DNA of 64,000 nt. Source: Hypomesus transpacificus. Its lineage: Eukaryota > Chordata > Actinopteri > Osmeriformes > Osmeridae. Under the pieces are notes generated by a model. It had not been told where the DNA came from. It searched no databases and saw only the letters and a list, made by a program, of their open reading frames with translations. Positions 58,317 to 64,000 of this stretch are shown one piece after another (the first letter of the stretch is position 1; each line of letters starts with the position of its first letter). Location of the stretch: assembly GCF_021917145.1 (NCBI RefSeq), contig NC_061073.1:16053840-16117839 (forward strand). The letters run 5' to 3'. Made by a program: the position numbers and the translations under genes.

Positions 58317-61300
58317 TGTGGCAGCTAGCACCATGCTGTAACAGATCGGTCTAGAACAGCTCACAACATGGCAGTGTACATCTCCATAGACATCATAATG
58401 GTCACTGGCCTATGTGACTGTGAGCTAGTGTGACACGTAGTGGGTCTTGTTGCAAAAGTGATTCTGGTGATGTGGCTACCAAAAATAATGGACAATGTTT
58501 ATGCAAAATAACTGTATGTTGCCCTCAAAGCATGCTAGTTTATATTCACATTGGTTCATTTGTAAACAGCTAATATAATACTTAAAAGATGTTAACACAA
58601 ATCTTTTGCTAAAGGTTTCTCTATAAAATCATGTAAAATGCATGGAAATATTGTTTTGTATTTTTTGATAGACAAAGCCCCTGTCTAGATGCCTGGTTCT
58701 CATACGGTTTTATTCTGTGTGAGCTGTGTTAGATTTTATTTGTAATATTTATTCCAAATTGCTGACCTTGACTGTGTCCTAGGTTGGTATATCTAGTACA
58801 TAATCATATGTAAATCTAGTGTGATTTAATTGTGCCTAACTGTTTTGCAAACAACAAGATGCGTCACCAACATCACATGTGCCTGTTTGTGCTGCAAGTT
58901 GAGTAATCTCCCTCTTCCTCTAGATATCTCCTCTCGATATGCTTCAAAATGTGAACAATATAGCCCACCACTGTTGCTTGTGCACCAGCCTCAGATGGTG
59001 ATTCAGCTCGTACAAAATCCTCAGCGTATGAGGAACAGCCCCATTGTAAACGACTCGCACCTGCAGGGGTAAATCTGTTCTTCCATGCCGAGGGTCTGTT
59101 TCTCATTCGCTCTTCATTGTGCTCTATTGTAATGACTGAGTTAGCTAGTTTAGCCCTGAGATAGTTCAGGGAAACACACTAGGAAGCATGGAAGTGAAAA
59201 TGTCAGACAATACCCCAACATTCTGCTACTCTATATTTTCAATTATAGCGTTTTTTGAATCGATATATAAAATAACATACAGATTAGAATTAAAGAATGG
59301 AATCTTGAACAGATGCTTAATTTTTACATTTTCTCAAGGACTTTGCTACCAAGCACATTCGATTACATGACTTCTTCAATTTGCACGATATGTGTGGCGG
59401 TTTCAGAAAATAAATAATGAATGGAGTCTAGAATAGTAGTAGCTGAAATGTAAGACTGTCTGGAATACTTTAATTAGGACATTCTGCTACAGTACTTGTT
59501 GTGTTATTGCTGTACATTTTTATTTTTAGTTCAAGAGTAATCATTTCAGTTTTTCTTTACAAGCTGTGTGTGCACGTGTGTGTGTGAAGGCGCGCGTGTG
59601 TGTGTACAGTATTTTTCTGATGGCTTCTCGTGTGTGTAATGTTTTTCGTTGGTGTGCTGAATTTAGCCAGCATGTCTTCACCTCTCCTTAAAAGCAAGTA
59701 AGGTGATGTAACTTCCGCTTTCCTCAGGTGTCCTCTGAATGTTTGCAGGTGATCTTGTTTTAAATCATTTAGTAGATGCAATCAAAAAGTATTCTGCTTT
59801 TTAAGATATATACAGTAAACGGTATATATATTTTTGCATTTGCATGACTAAAAATCATCACATTAGTCTGAAAATTAAGACTAATTAAGACTAAGACACT
59901 TTAGAAGCATGATTTGTTTTCTTGCATTGCCTCAAAACAAACTATCTCAAAGTTGATGGTATGATGCTCATAGAATAAGAGATTATGGCTGATATTGTAA
60001 ACTACATATTTTTTTTTTTCATTGAACATGACAACTTTTAAGAACAGATTGTTCTAAAGCTTTTACGAATAGCATAAAGAAACCAATCATTTGCCTAAAG
60101 CTGCAATAAGGAACGTAAATTAAATTAAAATATGAGAAATAGTACATACTACATACCTATTGTTAATAAACAGTACAAAACAATCCTTGTATCTAACCCT
60201 GGAAAGATACCTTACTGTACGTTTTACTCCAAACCACCTGATTCTAGTATTTGGTAGTGTGGTTTATTCCAATAACTGGTGTTTTGAACAAAGTCGGTTA
60301 AAACGGGAGCTAAAACGTACAGGAATGTAGCTCTACAGGAACCGGTTTGGAGACCCATCTTTACACATTTCAATTGCTAATCCAGTTTATACATATACTA
60401 TGGGCTGAGGAATGTTTAGAATTATTTTAAATCATCCTTCTTGTGATGTGATTATTGGCGATCTATGCATGTTGTCAACCATGGTTGCTCTGTATAACTT
60501 GAATAGTGTCCGATGTGGATGCATCAATTCATTAGAATACTTTTTAACTTGAGCCTGCATGGCTTACACAGAGCTCAACTCTGTGAGGTTAACAAAATGT
60601 GTCTTCAATCGGTTCAAATGACTTGTTTCAGTGATGAATATGAACAATGTTTAATTAATGGATGGTTGGAAAAAATCCTCCATGTCCTAGTGTATGTTCA
60701 AGTTTCAAATACTGATATTTAAGAGAAGCATTTTGTTTTATGTCTAAGTGTTTTACAGATAGTGGGTTTGGCATTGCTTTTGGAACACTGCAAAATCCTT
60801 GTGGGGAATTATGTAAAAGCCTAAAATCTTGATAACAGCTTTATTTGGTTTTTGGAGTCACTTTCAGCACAAAAACAGTTTGACACCTCTGGCTTTGTCG
60901 GTGGGAGAAGCTACTTATTTAAAAAAAATTGGCAGCTGTAAATCTTTGATTTTGTATCAGATTGACTATAGATATTGAAGAATGATTCAGATTAAATACT
61001 AGAGGTGACGTAACATGAATTATTGTCTCTGTCACTCTTATGAGATATAAAACAATTGATTAAACATCACATGTAGGTGATTAAGTACAACAGAGCAAGA
61101 GCTGGCTATGGAAACTGTAGGTGAGGGTAGAATATTGTATTCAGTAGAACAGTGATGACCTTGCCCATTATGAGAAGTCAGACACTAAAGACGTGGATAT
61201 CATTCCATACTGCATACTGTTAACATGACAGGAAGCCCAGTAGACCATGGACTTTATGTTAGGATGTCTTTGGTTGTGTACCAATTACTGGACATTGTTT

Positions 61301-61556
61301 ACTTCATCCCTGTTTACATGTAATAACATAAAAAAAAAAAAAAAGATGTAACATAATAAAATAATTTGGATATCACTCTTTTCTGTAATAAATTATGGAT
61401 TGTATCTTTTAAACCAAATACTCTGGCTGTTCTTTTTAATAATAATAATAATAATTTAATAATAATAGAAAGAACAGGTCACCTCTACCTGTTATGCTCA
61501 TAAACCACGTGATACACTCCAAATACAGCATTTGAGACCCATAGATGATATTGCAT

Positions 61557-63766
61557 TTAGAAAGGCTGAGAGTCTTCAGTGAACCCAGCGTTGGGGTTTG
61601 ATTTTTCCGTAAGGTCGTAATTGTTTGTTGCTGGCTTTTTTCTTTTAAACGCTTTTTTGCCTTTTTCCTCACGCTCACAGTATCCCTCCCACGTCACGTC
61701 TGGGATTTCCAAAACCTGAGAAGCAGAACAGGGGTGTATTGTGTTCCTCTGATACAACATGAACATATGTAGTCATGCTTATTATAGTCTCTCACCTGTT
61801 TATCCTCGTCATGGTTGACACCGCACCAGCACATTTTCTTGTACTTATCAGACCAGAAGCAGCAAAGATTGCACACTGGCCGTATTAAGAGAGGTTTCAC
61901 ATATTTTCCCCTGCTGGATCCTGCCAAAGAGAAGTAGAATCCAAGATAAAGACAACTCCAAAGTTTCCACTTGGTTAAAGCTGTGAATTCTTGCTTATGC
62001 AACCTTAAATGCCTCAACATTGCTAAATAACACTTGTTTTCAGCTGGTTTCTAAAGCCTCTTTTGAAAATCTAAGGGCGAGGCCTGGGCTATCAAGAGCA
62101 GCAGTTGCATTTGTAACCACAACATTTTCACACAGTTAATAGGATGTCACAGATTGGGTGTTTTCCCTTCACATTCAAGAAATAGGAATTGATCCCTGGT
62201 CCCTTTAAGTGTAAATGAGTAATGTGCCATCTCCCCTATGCACATAAACAGTACCTATAAGGAAGGTAATCATCAGGCCTGCTGTAACAGTGGCTATAAA
62301 TCCCACTGCGCTGTAGTACAAATAGGACATGGAGTACCAGGAATCAGCCAAGGGTGACCTGGGGAGGACAAAGGCGATATGCTGGCATCCGTCATGTTGT
62401 TAGACATGAATGCGACTTGTCAGGGAAATAATTACAAAGGGACACAGAGAAAGGGGCTGGTTCTGCACTCCACCTGGGTGAGAGAGGATTGGAGTCCAGT
62501 GAGAGTGGAGTTGGAGTGACATCCATGACTGAAACATTGGCTTGCTGGCATGCTGCTGTGCTGAGGTCCAGAGGCCTGGTGTTGTTGCTGTGGGCTGGGT
62601 AAAGAAACCCCCCAACGCCAGCCCAGAACGAGAGGGCAATGCCCACCATCAACCCTCCAGCAGCACCCTACGACCACACACATACCACAGGGTTACATTT
62701 AGTCATTTAGTAGACGCTCTTATCCAGAGCGACTTACAGTAAGTAGAGGGACATTCCCACCGAGGCAAGTAGGGTGAAGTGCCTTGCCCAAGGACACAAC
62801 GTCATGTGTCCCGGCCGGGAATCGAACTGGCAATCTTCAGATTACTAGCCCGATGCCCTAACCGCTCAGCCACGGTTAGAAGATGAGGTCAAGTTGAGTG
62901 CGTCTATATATCAAATGGGACTTCAGGGCAGAGTGTGTGATTTGTGTTGTGAATTTATGTTTCAAAGCACTGACCTTTGAACTGGTCCAAGGAAAGAGTA
63001 TTCCCAGAAAGAAAAGGCCAAGCATTGGGCCTCCGCACATTCCATGAATACTCAGGGCAGCCTGGCCATCAGGAGTGTAATGCACATTCACACATAAACA
63101 CACACACACATCAAAAGAAGTTCCCAGAGCAGGACTCCAAGTCAGATTCAACTTTTACCTGCACAATTCCTCCCATATAGGAGGCAGCAACAGCCATGGA
63201 AGTGCAGACCACACCAAACACAATACCTGCAGGGAGTAGAACTTCTCTCAGCAGTGTGCCTCCGTGGAATTTCTTACAAACAAGAAGTCCTACCGGGCTT
63301 TGTGTAGCTGGTTTCAACTTCTTGTTCGTGCATGATCAAAATCTTATCACATTTTTTACATATCTTCTTTAACATCTCTCGCTGTAGGCCTACTGGGAAC
63401 ACGGTTGTCATGCACATACAAATTAAAGGCATATTTACACAATCCTTTGCTGATCCAGGCACTGGCTGAATTGGAGAGGTTTGTACAGCTCTGCTTCACA
63501 AAGTCCTCATAGGTCACTGTTGCCAGAGCGTTGATGCTGGCCGCCACAGTGCTGCGAGGACAAACGGTTCAGTGGTTCATTTCACATCTTGCAATGAATC
63601 CATTCAAAGGGAAGACCGCAAAGTTTTTTTGTAATAGCTGCAAGGCGCCTCGTAATTGAAATGTGTACACGTGTAACCTTAGAGTTCCGCTGAAAGCGCA
63701 GGCCACAAAAAGTCCGGGAAGGCCAGGGAGTTCCCCCAAAATATCCATGACAAAGTACGGCATGAG
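61557..63766 (-). CDS. slc5a12: Sodium-coupled monocarboxylate transporter 2, C-terminal half
   Basis: Eight exons on the minus strand: 63678-63766, 63439-63551, 63159-63226, 62975-63061, 62474-62667, 62255-62358, 61796-61920 and 61557-61715. All junctions are in phase, giving 312 residues to TAA 61557-61559. SLC5A12 carries lactate, pyruvate and related acids with sodium across epithelial apical membranes (13 helices). Family landmarks are [69 protein letters not shown] and [16 protein letters not shown]. The tail [15 protein letters not shown] and [11 protein letters not shown] matches SLC5A12 rather than SLC5A8, and ano3 is also its human neighbourhood. An slc5a8-like paralogue remains possible. 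The N-terminal half lies beyond the right edge. No break is visible. Confidence 0.88.
62693..62873 (-). repeat. tRNA-derived SINE (copy 3)
   Basis: Same family as 211-419, complete from GTGGCTGAGCGGTTAG to the tail CTAAATGACTAAATGTAA on the minus strand. It is in the sense orientation for slc5a12, and its tail ends 25 nt upstream of the exon at 62667. Confidence 0.88.
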
Positions 63767-64000
63767 CTTTCGAGAGAGATACACATAATTAGAAATGCAT
63801 GGTACGGGTTGGCACGACCGAAACTCGAGATCCAGACACAGTACCGGTCCTAGCACATTTGGCAGCCTACAGGCAAGATTTATCACCCACCCACCCCGGG
63901 ATCACAAAACGGGGTGCTGCCTGCCCAACCACAACACGGACATATGACGTGGCACGGTTGGCGCCCTCTGCTAGTTGTGCGGGGGGGTTAATTAATAGAT
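63767..64000 (-). other. slc5a12: slc5a12 intron, truncated by the window edge
   Basis: Sequence upstream of the exon at 63678-63766; the preceding exon is not in the window. Nothing else was recognised. Confidence 0.6.

Larger units (their letters stand above)
57495..61392 (+). other. ano3: ano3 3' untranslated region and downstream sequence
   Basis: It starts with CA-rich repeats (57530-57630), then a pyrimidine minisatellite (57785-58072) and a 10-bp repeat (58206-58316). AATAAA signals occur at 61355-61360 and 61387-61392, close to the end of the convergent slc5a12. Where the mature transcript ends is not certain. No other gene was seen in these 3.9 kb. Confidence 0.45.

Noticed and set aside
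57668..58341. Pro/Ser/Leu-rich and Arg/Glu/Gly-rich open frames of 129-185 codons
   Set aside because: They are translations of the pyrimidine repeats in the ano3 3' region, present on both strands.

Overview
The window is nuclear DNA from a teleost fish. Six vertebrate genes with canonical GT-AG introns can be read, and the spacers hold fish-type repeats: tRNA-derived SINEs with a tail like CATTTAGCAGACGCTCTTAT, short hAT-type inverted-repeat elements, a decayed Tc1-like copy, and many minisatellites and poly(G)/poly(C) tracts. The species cannot be named from the sequence alone.

Layout, left to right. The last three coding exons of slc17a6 (vesicular glutamate transporter 2) lie at 446-1364 (+). 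The single-exon gene fancf (Fanconi anaemia core complex) is at 7350-8384 (-). Seven coding exons of gas2 (CH plus GAR cytoskeletal linker) run from 13111 to 26466 (+). Four exons of svip (small VCP-interacting protein) run from 31568 down to 28917 (-). ano3 (anoctamin-3/TMEM16C) has 26 coding exons from 32753 to 57494 (+), the first two of which are inferred. The last eight coding exons of a sodium-coupled monocarboxylate transporter, best matched to slc5a12, run from 63766 down to 61557 (-); the rest lies beyond the right edge.

The order slc17a6-fancf-gas2-svip followed by ano3-slc5a12 matches the human 11p14 block as I recall it. In human, LUZP2 lies between SVIP and ANO3; here svip and ano3 stand head to head with about 1.2 kb between start codons. 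The genes share no pathway; this is conserved synteny. fancf/gas2 and svip/ano3 are divergent pairs, and slc17a6/fancf, gas2/svip and ano3/slc5a12 are convergent pairs.

I did not find a previously undescribed multi-gene system. The most interesting signals are at the edges of exons. ano3 coding exon 3 sits between two minisatellites, one forming its polypyrimidine tract and the other starting exactly at its splice donor. Three SINE copies lie within about 25-50 nt upstream of splice acceptors in three different genes. ano3 appears to have a two-exon N-terminal extension and a 10-residue coding repeat. All exon boundaries were read by eye and checked for reading-frame phase; no alignment or search was run.
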